Made by a program: the position numbers and the translations under genes
In this document: in pieces, positions 1 to 7,093 of the stretch
Numbering within the stretch: the first letter of the stretch is position 1
Layout of the letters: each line of letters begins with the position of its first letter
NCBI GenBank assembly: GCA_003573635.1
Contig: QUTJ01031169.1
Location: 1 to 10,187, forward strand
From: Goniomonas avonlea
Lineage: Eukaryota; Cryptophyceae; Goniomonadida; Goniomonadaceae
DNA: 10,187 nucleotides
Reading direction: 5' to 3'
The notes under the pieces: model-generated
What the model saw: only the letters and a program-made list of their open reading frames with translations
Databases searched by the model: none
Told to the model about the DNA's origin: nothing

Positions 1-286
1 AGCAAAATTCGATCTGTGCATCATTCAGCTCAAAGGAGCTATGCGCCAAAAGCATGGTTCCACGAAAAGCAACGGCCCTTCGTGGGACCTACGGATAAGT
101 AGATTATCGGGATAAGGTTTTGTGGGTGTGATTAGCGCTCCGCTGCTCATACCACAAAAGCCAGAGTTCCGAATAACTACTTATCCTAAAGAGCTCGCCA
201 TTTCTCTGATACTTGGCCGATCTTCGATCGGACAAGCTTACCATCGAGAGAAATGCGAACTCATACTTTTAGGCATGAATTCTGCA
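1..286 (+). ncRNA. Candidate structured non-coding RNA with four consecutive stem-loops
   Basis: Class not recognised. Four adjacent hairpins can be drawn by hand. SL1: 16-21 with 41-46 and 27-31 with 36-40, loop AAAG. SL2: an 11-bp stem, 56-66 with 79-89. SL3: a long hairpin of 93-102 with 177-186, 104-107 with 173-176, 108-110 with 169-171, 116-117 with 161-162, 118-125 with 152-159, 127-131 with 147-151 and 134-137 with 141-144. SL4: 196-197 with 256-257, 199-207 with 247-255, 208-210 with 243-245, 212-215 with 233-236 and 217-222 with 226-231. A closing stem of 2-10 with 277-285, one mismatch, is possible. The wobble pairs in SL1, SL2 and SL3 are G-U only if the plus strand is transcribed; on the other strand they would be A-C mismatches. 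TTTT at 267-270 could be a Pol III stop, but another TTTT lies inside SL3. I saw no snRNA, SRP, RNase P or tRNA signature. The RNA may begin left of the window. Confidence 0.45.
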
Positions 287-420
287 CTCTACCGCATATG
301 ACTCAGACTCGAGATGAGAACACGTCAGAGATCACACACACCATGCACAGACAACAAGGGGGTTCATGCACACGCCCGCAGTCTGTCCTTGAGTTGCTGT
401 GCATGTGACCCGGGTGCTGA

Positions 421-442
421 GCGGGAGAGGGGAGTCTCCCGC
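421..442. repeat. 8-bp inverted repeat (hairpin)
   Basis: GCGGGAGA at 421-428 is the exact reverse complement of TCTCCCGC at 435-442, with a six-base loop between. It lies beside the tandem duplication at 451-486. No function is evident. Confidence 0.6.
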
Positions 443-450
443 AGTGCAGG

Positions 451-486
451 CTTGTCAAGACTCTGCACCTTGTCAAGACTCTGCAC
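451..486. repeat. Exact tandem duplication of an 18-base unit
   Basis: The unit CTTGTCAAGACTCTGCAC occurs at 451-468 and again without a gap at 469-486. On the minus strand it falls at the 3' end of a coiled-coil exon candidate. It appears to have duplicated the sequence around a possible splice donor, AAG|GTGCAG. Confidence 0.9.
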
Positions 487-560
487 GCTGCAGCTCTCTG
501 ATCTTTTGCAGTGTTGAGCTGTGCCCTTGTTTCTGTTGCTCGCTGCTGCACATCTGCAGC
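470..560 (-). CDS. Isolated coiled-coil exon candidate
   Basis: On the minus strand, a possible acceptor ending CATCCAG (intron side from 561) is followed by an open frame. It contains the Gln/Ala/Arg/Glu-rich stretch AADVQQRATETRAQLNTAKD, typical of an alpha-helical coiled coil. The frame runs to a possible donor, ACAAG|GTGCAG, near 470, ending in phase 2. Composition, donor type and strand resemble the exons at 3464-6779. This could therefore be a 3' exon of that gene or of a related neighbour, but I found no connecting exon between about 570 and 3463. Only composition and splice-like sites support it, so the exact ends are uncertain. Confidence 0.3.
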
Positions 561-689
561 CTGGATGCCGGGGTCAGAGGTGTGCACAAAACAGCTGGGC
601 ACGCTAATGGACAGATGGATGGATGGTGGATGCATGCAGGAGCATTTCAAGTTTGTTGGAGGCTCTGTGAAATGTGTCAAACTTGTCAG

Positions 690-948
690 ATATCGTGAGA
701 TCATCTCAAGTTAGTTTGCCAGAGTTTCTGCTTGTGCAGCCAGCGACTTCAGATGAAATGTGGTGGCATTGGGTGACATCCATCAATGGTGGCATTGTGG
801 CACAGGTTGGATGCTTTTCTCTAACAAGTTGCATGAAGCCACGGTCTTCCCTACCCTAGTGATGACAGGGTGACATTTGTGTTGCTACTTGGTTACAACA
901 GGAGTTTGTCTCATCTAAGATAGGGTAACATGACTCAATAACATGTGT
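690..948. other. No gene seen
   Basis: Only short frames without coding character are present on either strand. No splice-linked exon, repeat or structured element was found in this stretch. Confidence 0.5.
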
Positions 949-2918
949 TTATGCATGCCACACCAACACTTGGAGAAGTTTTGGTTGTGCTGCATTCTCA
1001 GTGGCTTTGTTTTTGCACCTTATCAACCAGTAGTGCCACCCACCAGTATTGCGCAAAGCCGTGAAGCAGGCATAGCCTGCTCTTGACATCCCGATGCTCC
1101 ACAGGCTGTAAATCTGGGGTGCTGTCACGGGCCAGTACCTGAAAGCCTGAAGCTGCTCGTTGGGGGAAGTCCAAGCTCTTTGAGCATTTGGGCAAACCAC
1201 TTGTAACCTGGAGCATCTTGCACAGGTGTGACATGTGATCTGTGTAGCGATCAAAAAAGCCACCAAAGTCACCCCATGTCCACTGCTGTCCACTGGTGCT
1301 GGTGCTGGTGAGGAAGGACCTTTGTGCTTACCCTTGTGAAAGAGGAGCTTTGCAAAACATGTGCCACAGGGCATGCCAACAGAATTGTCATCTGAGATCA
1401 ACACAAGGTGACAACATTGATTGTCTGGTTCTTCTTGGCAATGGACATCCCTGTGGTGATGGGCTGCCCTGCTGAGCAAGCTCCTGGATGTGGTAGCTGG
1501 CTAGCACAGCGTCAAAGCATGAACACAGCATGGGCACAGCGAAACATGTGGTGCTCATGTACTCCTGCTCCAGCCCGTCCATGGACTGATACCGCTTGTG
1601 CAATCAGGGATCTTGGTGTTGTCTGACCAGGAGCTGCGGAGCTTGGTTGTGCAGAGCACATCTGCACCGTGCAGGTTGTTGAAAGAGGTGGCATAGAAGG
1701 GAAGACATAGATACCATCAGAGGTAAGAGGATACTGTGATACCAGAAAGTGCTGAAGGCACTTGCCTCCGCCCATCTCGATGGCAAAGTTGGACCACCCC
1801 TCCCTCACCTGTGCAAGAAGGACGGGCCCAACACCCTCTGCCCTGTCATTTTCTTGTCATCGGGGTCCTTCAACGCCTCCATCACTGACATGGTCAACCA
1901 GGATGCCTGGCTCACCCAGGTGCAGAATTGGCGCAGACCAGTACACCAGCGAGTTGGGCCCAATTCAACTCATACGGCCAGGTCGGAAGAACATCAAACA
2001 GAAGAGGTTGAAACACACCACCTGGCGGAAATGGCACCACAAAGCACCACCGCGGCAAGGAGGACCGCTCCAGCAGGATGGTTGTGACCCTGGGGGGGCA
2101 CAGCTGGGTCCTGATGAAGGTCCCAAAGGCAGCACTGGCAGTGGCAGTCTTCTGCTGTGTCCTGTGTCTGCTGGTCGTGGGCTTTGTCAGGGGGCCCAAA
2201 TGGGTGTCGCTGTTGGCAGAAGATGAGGTGGTTGTTGTTGCCTCGCTTGCGGAGCTCGCCCCTCTACTGCTGTCCACTGATCTGGTGTCTTACCAGGTTT
2301 AGTTACAGGTCATTGCCTGGGCTTATTTGGCTCAGCACCCAGTGGACAATGTTGTCATTCCACTCTCTCACAAGGACATGCTCCTGATCGTCTTGTGGCA
2401 GAAGCAGTGTTGGGGGGGCTTGGCAACCATTAGGAGGGACCTCAAAGCCCTCTGGATCTGCATTGCCTGCTCGATCAACTCCGTCTTTGTCATTCTTTGT
2501 ATGGGCGATCAGCGGCCCAGAGGTTTTTTTGTGGGGGAATGACAGGTTTTTTTTGTGGGAGAATATCGACCGGTGGCTCTGTCATGTGCTTGAGGACTGC
2601 TCCCCCTTCCTGCAGCGCTCAGTGCAACATAGGGTTGTCTGTGTGTTGCTCATCTTCTTGGGTGGCCTCCGCAGGGTTGCCGCAAACACGCTGAGGTGGT
2701 CTCTGCACTCATCACCAAACTCCTCGGACATCATGTTCCATGTCTACAGCTTCATTTGTGTGCTGTACCCCTGACTTGCACAACAGAGAGACTGACAAGA
2801 TTGAGGGATTGTGGGGCGACCTTGTTTCCACAATTCCCTTGAACGGATTCGTCACTTGCCCCACACAGTCAACCTGTATGAGACATGGATCACATTCCTT
2901 GCTGCCCTGCAAGTACAC
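949..2918 (-). pseudogene. Degenerate minus-strand coding remnant, family not recognised
   Basis: I do not recognise this gene. Several blocks on the minus strand look protein-like, but they lie in different frames with stops between them. From 5' to 3' they are 2712-2918; a frame ending at a TAA at 2303-2305 that contains EGFEVPPNG and LVREWNDNIVHWVLSQI; 1912-2277; 1512-1808; and 949-1479, which contains LVLISDDNSVGMP. In the last block the better-looking frame appears to shift near 1260-1285 to the one at 998-1234, which contains GFAQYWWVALLVDK. The pattern suits a decayed transposon or host gene with frameshifts, some perhaps at the homopolymers near 2521-2567. Spliced exons are also possible, because a GTAAGA donor-like site lies near 2290 on the minus strand. 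Plus-strand frames here are less convincing. Confidence 0.25.
2521..2567. repeat. Imperfect tandem duplication with T-runs
   Basis: AGGTTTTTTTGTGGGGGAAT at 2521-2540 is repeated immediately as AGGTTTTTTTTGTGGGAGAA from 2544. The copies differ by one T in the run and by one G/A substitution. On the minus strand the A-runs lie where the protein-like frame of the surrounding remnant appears to change. Confidence 0.75.
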
Positions 2919-3463
2919 ACCGGGTCATCCCCCAGCCCTTGTGCCACATGTGAGCCACATCCAACCGAAATCACAAATGATGAGCCTGACGGTTACTGAG
3001 GCACAGGACAAGGTCCACAGGACTATTTGACGTGGCCCGAAGGGACTTGTTGCGAGTGATGAAGGGGCACATCCTGCACTGGTAGAGGCCGGGTGAGCTC
3101 CTGTGACTGTGCCTGGCACATTCTGGGCAGGTGTCAAAATGGGTGCCTCGGCTGTCCTCCGTAACAGGCAGAACTGACCGGCTATTGCTAAGGGCTGCCT
3201 AACTTAGCCTAACTTCGATAGTCTAACGTTAGGAGGAACGACCCCCCCTCACTGACCCTTGTCTGTAACAATGGTCCCCAGTTGTGTGGAGAGGTGGGTG
3301 GGACAGACAAATAAGGTCCGCGACGGGGTCAGGAAAAGCAGGATCCGAAGGCAGCATGCTTGAGAAACGGCAAGTGGCCGTTCGCTGCCTGGGATAGCAG
3401 TAACAGATAGAGAGATAACACAAACTCATACTGCGGCTCATACCGAAGCCCGCTCTACCGTTC
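2919..3463. other. Stretch without a recognised gene
   Basis: I see no convincing coding frame; the frame at 3229-3441 (minus) has no recognisable feature. The stretch holds a 10-base perfect palindrome, CTAACGTTAG, at 3223-3232, next to two copies of GCCTAACTT (from about 3197 and 3207). It lies just past the stop codon of the minus-strand coiled-coil gene, so part of it may be that gene's 3' untranslated region. No AATAAA on the minus strand (TTTATT on the plus) was found here. Confidence 0.4.
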
Positions 3464-3523
3464 TTACACTCGAGGCGTTATCTCCACTCCTTGCAGTCCG
3501 ATTTCCGATCTGAGCAGCTCCAG
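3464..3523 (-). CDS. Probable terminal exon
   Basis: The acceptor is TTAGATCTACAG|CTGGAG. Nineteen codons, LELLRSEIGLQGVEITPRV, are followed by TAA at 3464-3466. Its first part continues the heptads of exon 9 in frame. The last residues break the helix, as is common at a C-terminus. Confidence 0.5.
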   Translation of the reverse strand: MELLRSEIGLQGVEITPRV

Positions 3524-6500
3524 CTGTAGATCTAATCACACCTAGACAAGTGTGAATCCTGCTCTCATTGCTCTCAAGTGACTCGGGCCCGAATCAGAGA
3601 AACCGATAGTGCCAACACACACACACACCACACCACACAATCACACACCACAGGCAAGGGCATGGGTAAGAGCACAGGAACAGGAACAGACAAAAAGGGC
3701 ACTGGCACCGAGGGCTCTAGCACATGCACACACCACAACTTGAGTTGCTTTGAGCTGGGCAGATACAGCCACCAACTCTTGTCGCAGCCACTGCAACTCC
3801 TCCTTGTACCTGTTCCGCATCATATATCAAATCAAACTATCAGACCTGTCAAAAAGTTGACCAACACCAATCTTTGTCAAAGCTCGCGAGCACTCAAACA
3901 GGCCTCGTGTTCAAGGCCATGAAATGAGCAAAGACAGACAGAAGTGTGGAAGGCACCTTGGAATCTGAGCCTCCCAGGAAAGTCTCAAATTGTCAGCTTG
4001 TTCCAGGTCATGTGTAAGGTGTCTCACCTACAACACAGCTGTCAGACAAAGGAACAGAGGAGAAGAGAATGAGAAAGGGGGGCAGCTAGCTTGAGTGAGG
4101 ACAAGGACAAACATTTTTCACAATAACAGTAAGAGGGGCCGGAAGTCAGTGAATCTCAGACATGGAGAGTGCAGCGCACCGTTTCAGTGAGCTCCTCATT
4201 TTCTGCTGCAAGTTGATCAGCTAGCCGCAAGGCCTCCTGGACACAAGGTCGTGATCAGAATCACAACCACAACCATTGCATATGGTTGCTGTATACTGTC
4301 TCTCGAAACATTTGGATTACCTCTAGCGATACACTAGGATTCACTGACTTGGGAGTTTTCCAGCTTGCTGTCACGAGAGAGAGGACAACAACATGACCCA
4401 CCGACCCACCGACCCACCGACCCACAGGCTGACTGGCTGCCTGGGCTGCCGTGTGATACTGCTAAGTTCCATGTTTTCATGACAATGTGATCTCCGTGGC
4501 TACAGGTACATCGAGGCCCAACCGCTGCAGGCACAAAGACGTGGTGCAGCCCGTTCTTACTGTACTATTACAGTGCCCTGACGCACTTGCAGTCTGGCAG
4601 CTAGGTGGTCACAGTCCTCAGAGTTGCCTGGAGAGAGCGAGGCCTTGATCTTTGGCAGGCCTAACGCTGCAGCAAGTGCCTTGGACTGTGATGTGACAAC
4701 CTGCACACAACCGTCTCAAGACTGTCAAGTAAAGTCAAGCACAAGTCCCACAAACACCATCAGTGCTCTGTAGGACTCACAACGGTGGCTTCGGCCATTC
4801 GTCAAACAAGTCAAACACAGTCGCAGAAATGTCAAGCGCCCTCGGACTCACAATGGCAGCCTCGGCCTCTGCCAGGCGCCGCCTCAGCACCGACAGCTCG
4901 TGGACCATCTGCGCCTCACGTTCCAGCGGGTCGTTGCTTTCTTCCTCACTCTCTTGGCCCGACCTCGAGTTGCCCCCAACCCCATCACTGGTCGACCCCG
5001 GGCCGTGGGTACTATTAGGTGCTCCACTGACGGGCACTCCTTGCACTGTTGGGTCAGACTGACGGGTTGCAGTCGGTGTGGGTGGCTTTCGTGGAGTTGA
5101 ATCCTGGGTGGTGGCAAGAATCTGCCTGACCTTGGTCATGATGCGGACCTCGTACTGCATCTGCAGCTCCTCAATCTGCCTGCCAGGTCACGTGCATCTA
5201 CAGTGATTCACGAGTGTTGACTATCTCGTGAAACTATCTGAGAGAAGACGCGGTGTGTCACTGAGTCATTGGGTGCGAGAATCTGTGTCTTGCTGCAGCT
5301 ACCTTGCCTGCTTCAACATGCAATTTGATTCTTCAAGAGTCCCGATATCGATGGAGATCTGACGTGCAATCTGTGTGCCGCCAGGTGCTCTGTCTGTGTA
5401 CGACTGTCCTGTGGTGTCTGTGTGAGACCTGTGGTCTGCGTGCATCTCCGTCCATGCAGCTGTCGGTGATGTGTTGCCAGAAGTGCTGTCAGTGTCTTGG
5501 TGTCCGTCCGCCCAGTAACAGTACCTGCGGCACGCCTCCCAGGTGAAACAGATAGCGTGGAACTACAAAGTGCTCAGATGTGAGCTGGGGCAACGACCGC
5601 GTGTATTCCTTGAAGCACAACAAAGGGCTGCTGGAGCTTGCAGGAGTTTGAGGGGAGTGGAGCTCCTTGACTTCGCACAACAAGTCGTCAGAACTTGCCT
5701 TAGCTAGCAAAGCAAGCCTCTCTTTCTCATCGTGCTGTGTGGCACCCAGCACTGCTGCAGCTACAGCCTCTCTGCACTGCTCGTCGTGAGTGTGGTGCAC
5801 CAAGTCGATGTCGGCCTCAACCTGTGCCAGTCGCCGCTGCAAATCCTGTGTTGTGAATGATGAGTGAGGCCCCTCTTCCTCTTTCATCCATCCCTATCGA
5901 CGCAAGGACCTGTGGGGGTCGTTATGGGATAACAAAATGAGCAACCCAAGTCAGGCAGTTGCGGCTGAGACAAGTCTGACCTTGCACGTGACCAATCTGA
6001 GAGTTGCGCAAGACAAGTCTAGACTGGTTGTTCAGAATAATCGCCGTCAACGACAAGCACAAAACTGTTTCAGCTTGCAATGGCCAAAAAGTACACAACT
6101 AACAGACCTCACCCTCGCATTCCAGTCTGGGGCACAGTGCACTCACGTGCCCTGCTCACTCTCACCTTGTTCCTGTGTTCCAGTGTGCGAGTGTGGAGCA
6201 TTGCCTCGTTGGCACAGCCCTCTCGAGCTTCCAAAGCGTCCACAGCGTCGCCAAGCCTCTGCTTCAGGAGGTGTCGCTCTGTCTCACTGTCTCTGCCAGT
6301 TTTTACTGCAAGGTCAGGGTGGGAAATGGGTCAGGAAGTGTCAAACTCGAGCTCCTGCAATTGCAGTGCATCTCGCAGTTGATCCGTCCCTTGATTGCAC
6401 CTGTCCCTGCCTCCCCCCTCTCCCCTCCTCTTTCACACACATGCGTGCACCAGCACAGATTGGCCCACAAGTTGTACAGGGCCCGCTCGCTGATTGGCTT

Positions 6501-6779
6501 CTGTGTCAACATTGCACCACACAAAGTCTGCCTCTACCCTGCTCATCTCAAGGAGTCACACCTTGGGCATCGGCAGTGTCGACCAAGCTCTGGGCCAGCG
6601 CAAGCTGCCCCTGGGACTCTCGCAGTGCATCTCGCAGCTGACCAGTTTCCTGCACTGTTGCTTGCAACCGCTGTGCGAGAGAGTCGTTTACCAAGATGGA
6701 CTCGCTCTCTCTTGCCAGCTTCATGTCGCTCAGCTCCCTCTGTGCAATTGTCAGTGTATGTTCAAAAATCATGCCATCT
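3464..6779 (-). CDS. Ten-exon coiled-coil protein gene, function unknown
   Basis: Proposed minus-strand join, 5' to 3': 6562-6779, 6166-6305, 5699-5845, 5303-5370, 4852-5179, 4587-4700, 4180-4236, 3957-4027, 3734-3809, 3464-3523. Reading phases match at every junction. From the ATG at 6772 the product is about 423 residues ending at TAA (3464-3466). Residues about 5-205 are nearly continuous Leu/Gln/Glu/Arg/Ala heptads. About 206-262 is a Ser/Thr/Pro/Gly-rich linker followed by an acidic patch (ESEEESND). Helix resumes at about 263-298. About 299-328 is a second non-helical linker. About 329-415 is coiled coil again. I see no signal peptide, membrane span, motor or enzyme motif. The family is not identified; coiled-coil scaffolds of cytoskeleton, centrosome or Golgi share this composition, so it says little about function. 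The true start may lie further upstream, and a donor alternative exists for the ninth exon. Confidence 0.65.
3617..3653. repeat. CA-rich simple repeat
   Basis: An imperfect (CA)n/CACCA tract lies inside the intron between the last two exons of the coiled-coil gene. Confidence 0.8.
3734..3809 (-). CDS. Coiled-coil exon 9
   Basis: The acceptor is GCGGAACAG|GTACAA. One base plus 25 codons begin YKEELQWLRQELVAVSAQLK. The donor is GTTGTG|GTGTGT (exon end 3734) or CAA|GTTGTG (exon end 3740); both give phase 0. The following intron contains a CA-rich microsatellite. Confidence 0.55.
3957..4027 (-). CDS. Coiled-coil exon 8
   Basis: The acceptor is GTGTTGTAG|GTGAGA and the donor is CCAAG|GTGCCT. There are 23 codons plus two bases, including HDLEQADNLRLSWEAQI. 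The split codon AG|G gives Arg with the next exon. Confidence 0.6.
4180..4236 (-). CDS. Coiled-coil exon 7
   Basis: The acceptor is TTGTGTCCAG|GAGGCC and the donor is GAAACG|GTGCGC. Nineteen codons in phase 0 read EALRLADQLAAENEELTET, a near-ideal heptad pattern. Confidence 0.65.
4395..4426. repeat. Four tandem copies of an 8-base unit
   Basis: GACCCACC occurs at 4395-4402, 4403-4410 and 4411-4418. A fourth copy with a final A follows at 4419-4426. It lies inside the 350-base intron 4237-4586 of the coiled-coil gene. Confidence 0.9.
4587..4700 (-). CDS. Exon 6
   Basis: The acceptor is TTGTGTGCAG|GTTGTC. There are 38 codons in phase 0 at both ends. The exon begins VVTSQSKALAAALGLPKIK and ends DHLAARLQ. 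The donor CTGCAA|GTGCGT is chosen because it keeps frame and heptad register with exon 7. The frame stays open up to the TAA at 4558-4560. Confidence 0.6.
4773..4867. repeat. Duplicated exon-intron junction
   Basis: The stretch at 4844-4867 (GGACTCACAATGGCAGCC and on) covers the 3' end and splice donor of exon 5 on the minus strand. It has a near copy at 4773-4796 (GGACTCACAACGGTGGCT and on). The two share their first ten bases and the block TCGGCC, and differ only by transitions in between. The second copy lies within the intron. Confidence 0.7.
4852..5179 (-). CDS. Exon 5: helix, Ser/Pro/Thr/Gly linker, acidic patch, helix
   Basis: The acceptor is CCTGGCAG|GCAGAT and the donor is GCCATT|GTGAGT. 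One base completes the split Arg codon and 109 codons follow. It starts with QIEELQMQYEVRIM, passes through a low-complexity linker with the acidic run ESEEESND, and ends with the coil HELSVLRRRLAEAEAAI. The donor region has a near copy 71 bases away (4773-4796). Confidence 0.65.
5303..5370 (-). CDS. Coiled-coil exon 4
   Basis: The acceptor is GGCACACAG|ATTGCA and the donor is GCAAG|GTAGCT. The exon has 22 codons plus two bases, including GTLEESNCMLKQA. The frame is also open upstream through a Ser/Thr-rich stretch to about 5560, so the 5' end could be longer. Phase 0 in and phase 2 out both fit the neighbouring exons. Confidence 0.55.
5699..5845 (-). CDS. Coiled-coil exon 3, ending at a probable GC donor
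   Basis: The acceptor is CACAACACAG|GATTTG. There are 49 codons in phase 0, starting DLQRRLAQVEADID. The best 3' end is GCTAAG|GCAAGT, which matches the consensus of GC-AG introns. The frame stays open further to 5489, so a later GT donor such as GAA|GTCAAG, also phase 0, is possible. Confidence 0.55.
6166..6305 (-). CDS. Coiled-coil exon 2
   Basis: The acceptor is CCTTGCAG|TAAAAA and the donor is AACAAG|GTGAGA. Two leading bases complete the codon left by the previous exon, then 46 codons follow, ending in phase 0. Heptads include RHLLKQRLGDAVDALEARE. Flanking introns are 256 and 320 bases. Confidence 0.7.
6562..6779 (-). CDS. Exon with earliest clear coiled coil and likely ATG (6770-6772)
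   Basis: The acceptor is ...TTTATACAACAG|AGATGG and the donor is CCAAG|GTGTGA. The exon begins with the last base of a codon, so either an upstream coding exon exists or the first AGATGGC is 5' untranslated and translation starts at the ATG at 6772. It contains ELSDMKLARESESILVND and further heptads. It ends in phase 1. Confidence 0.65.
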
Positions 6780-7016
6780 CTGTTGTATAAAGATAATACA
6801 TATTGAGATAGATAATGAATAATAAGAGACGATAAAACTCTTGAGATAGTTCCATTATTTTACTCTATATCTATCTATCTGCATATGCATACATTATCAC
6901 TCCACACTCTTCCAGATCAGGTAAGGTAATTCAAGTCGGGCTGCTTCTAGTGTAAGATAAAGCAAAAAAAAAATGATCCGGAGAGTCAGTATTACGCTGA
7001 TAGTATGTTTTTCTCG

Positions 7017-7034
7017 CACGCGATGCATCGCGTG
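7017..7034. repeat. 18-base perfect palindrome
   Basis: CACGCGATGCATCGCGTG equals its own reverse complement over all 18 bases. It is CpG-rich inside an AT-rich stretch, which makes it stand out as a possible dyad binding site for a dimeric DNA-binding protein. Confidence 0.9.
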
Positions 7035-7048
7035 GAGGTACAATGACG

Positions 7049-7080
7049 TGAGACCCATATGTAATGAGACCCATATGTAA
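7049..7080. repeat. Exact tandem 16-base repeat
   Basis: TGAGACCCATATGTAA is present twice without a gap (7049-7064, 7065-7080). Each copy carries a CATATG hexamer of the CANNTG type. Confidence 0.9.
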
Positions 7081-7093
7081 TGTGATTACTTAT

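Larger units (their letters stand above)
6780..7093. promoter_or_regulatory. AT-rich region upstream of, or first intron in, the coiled-coil gene
   Basis: This stretch is AT-rich with no coding frame. It holds TATC/TCTA microsatellite near 6866-6880, the palindrome TGCATATGCA (6880-6889), an A9 run near 6964, an 18-base palindrome (7017-7034), TGACGTGA near 7044-7051 and a tandem 16-base repeat with two CATATG sites (7049-7080). If the gene starts at 6772 this would be its promoter side; if the exon at 7094-7167 is real it is an intron. The sequence does not decide. Confidence 0.3.

Noticed and set aside
56-66. GGTTCCACGAA as a Pol III B box
   Set aside because: Only the first five bases match the B-box consensus, and the sequence is fully explained as one arm of stem SL2. 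No A box at suitable spacing was seen.
264-273. ATACTTTTAGG as an Sm site or U5-like loop
   Set aside because: The T-run is interrupted by C and followed by A, so it does not fit the usual A-U(4-6)-G form. The U5 loop order is reversed.
451-486. Direct repeats as a CRISPR array
   Set aside because: There are only two copies with no spacer between them, in a eukaryotic context.
2078-2302. Plus-strand frame with a hydrophobic stretch resembling a membrane segment
   Set aside because: The minus-strand blocks over the same bases look more protein-like. The hydrophobic run is rich in Val, Leu and Cys, as expected from translating GTG/CTG-rich complement sequence.
3194-3232. CCTAAC-type motifs as interstitial telomere repeat
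   Set aside because: The units are irregular and too few. The end is better described as a short palindrome, CTAACGTTAG.
5937-6641. Plus-strand open frame of 234 codons, the longest in the window
   Set aside because: It lies antisense to minus-strand exons with good splice sites and heptads (6166-6305 and 6562-6779). Its translation is Ser/Cys/Pro-rich without any recognisable pattern, as expected of an antisense shadow.
6175-6822. Plus-strand open frame of 215 codons
   Set aside because: Also antisense to the same coiled-coil exons; it runs into AT-rich non-coding sequence and has no domain features.
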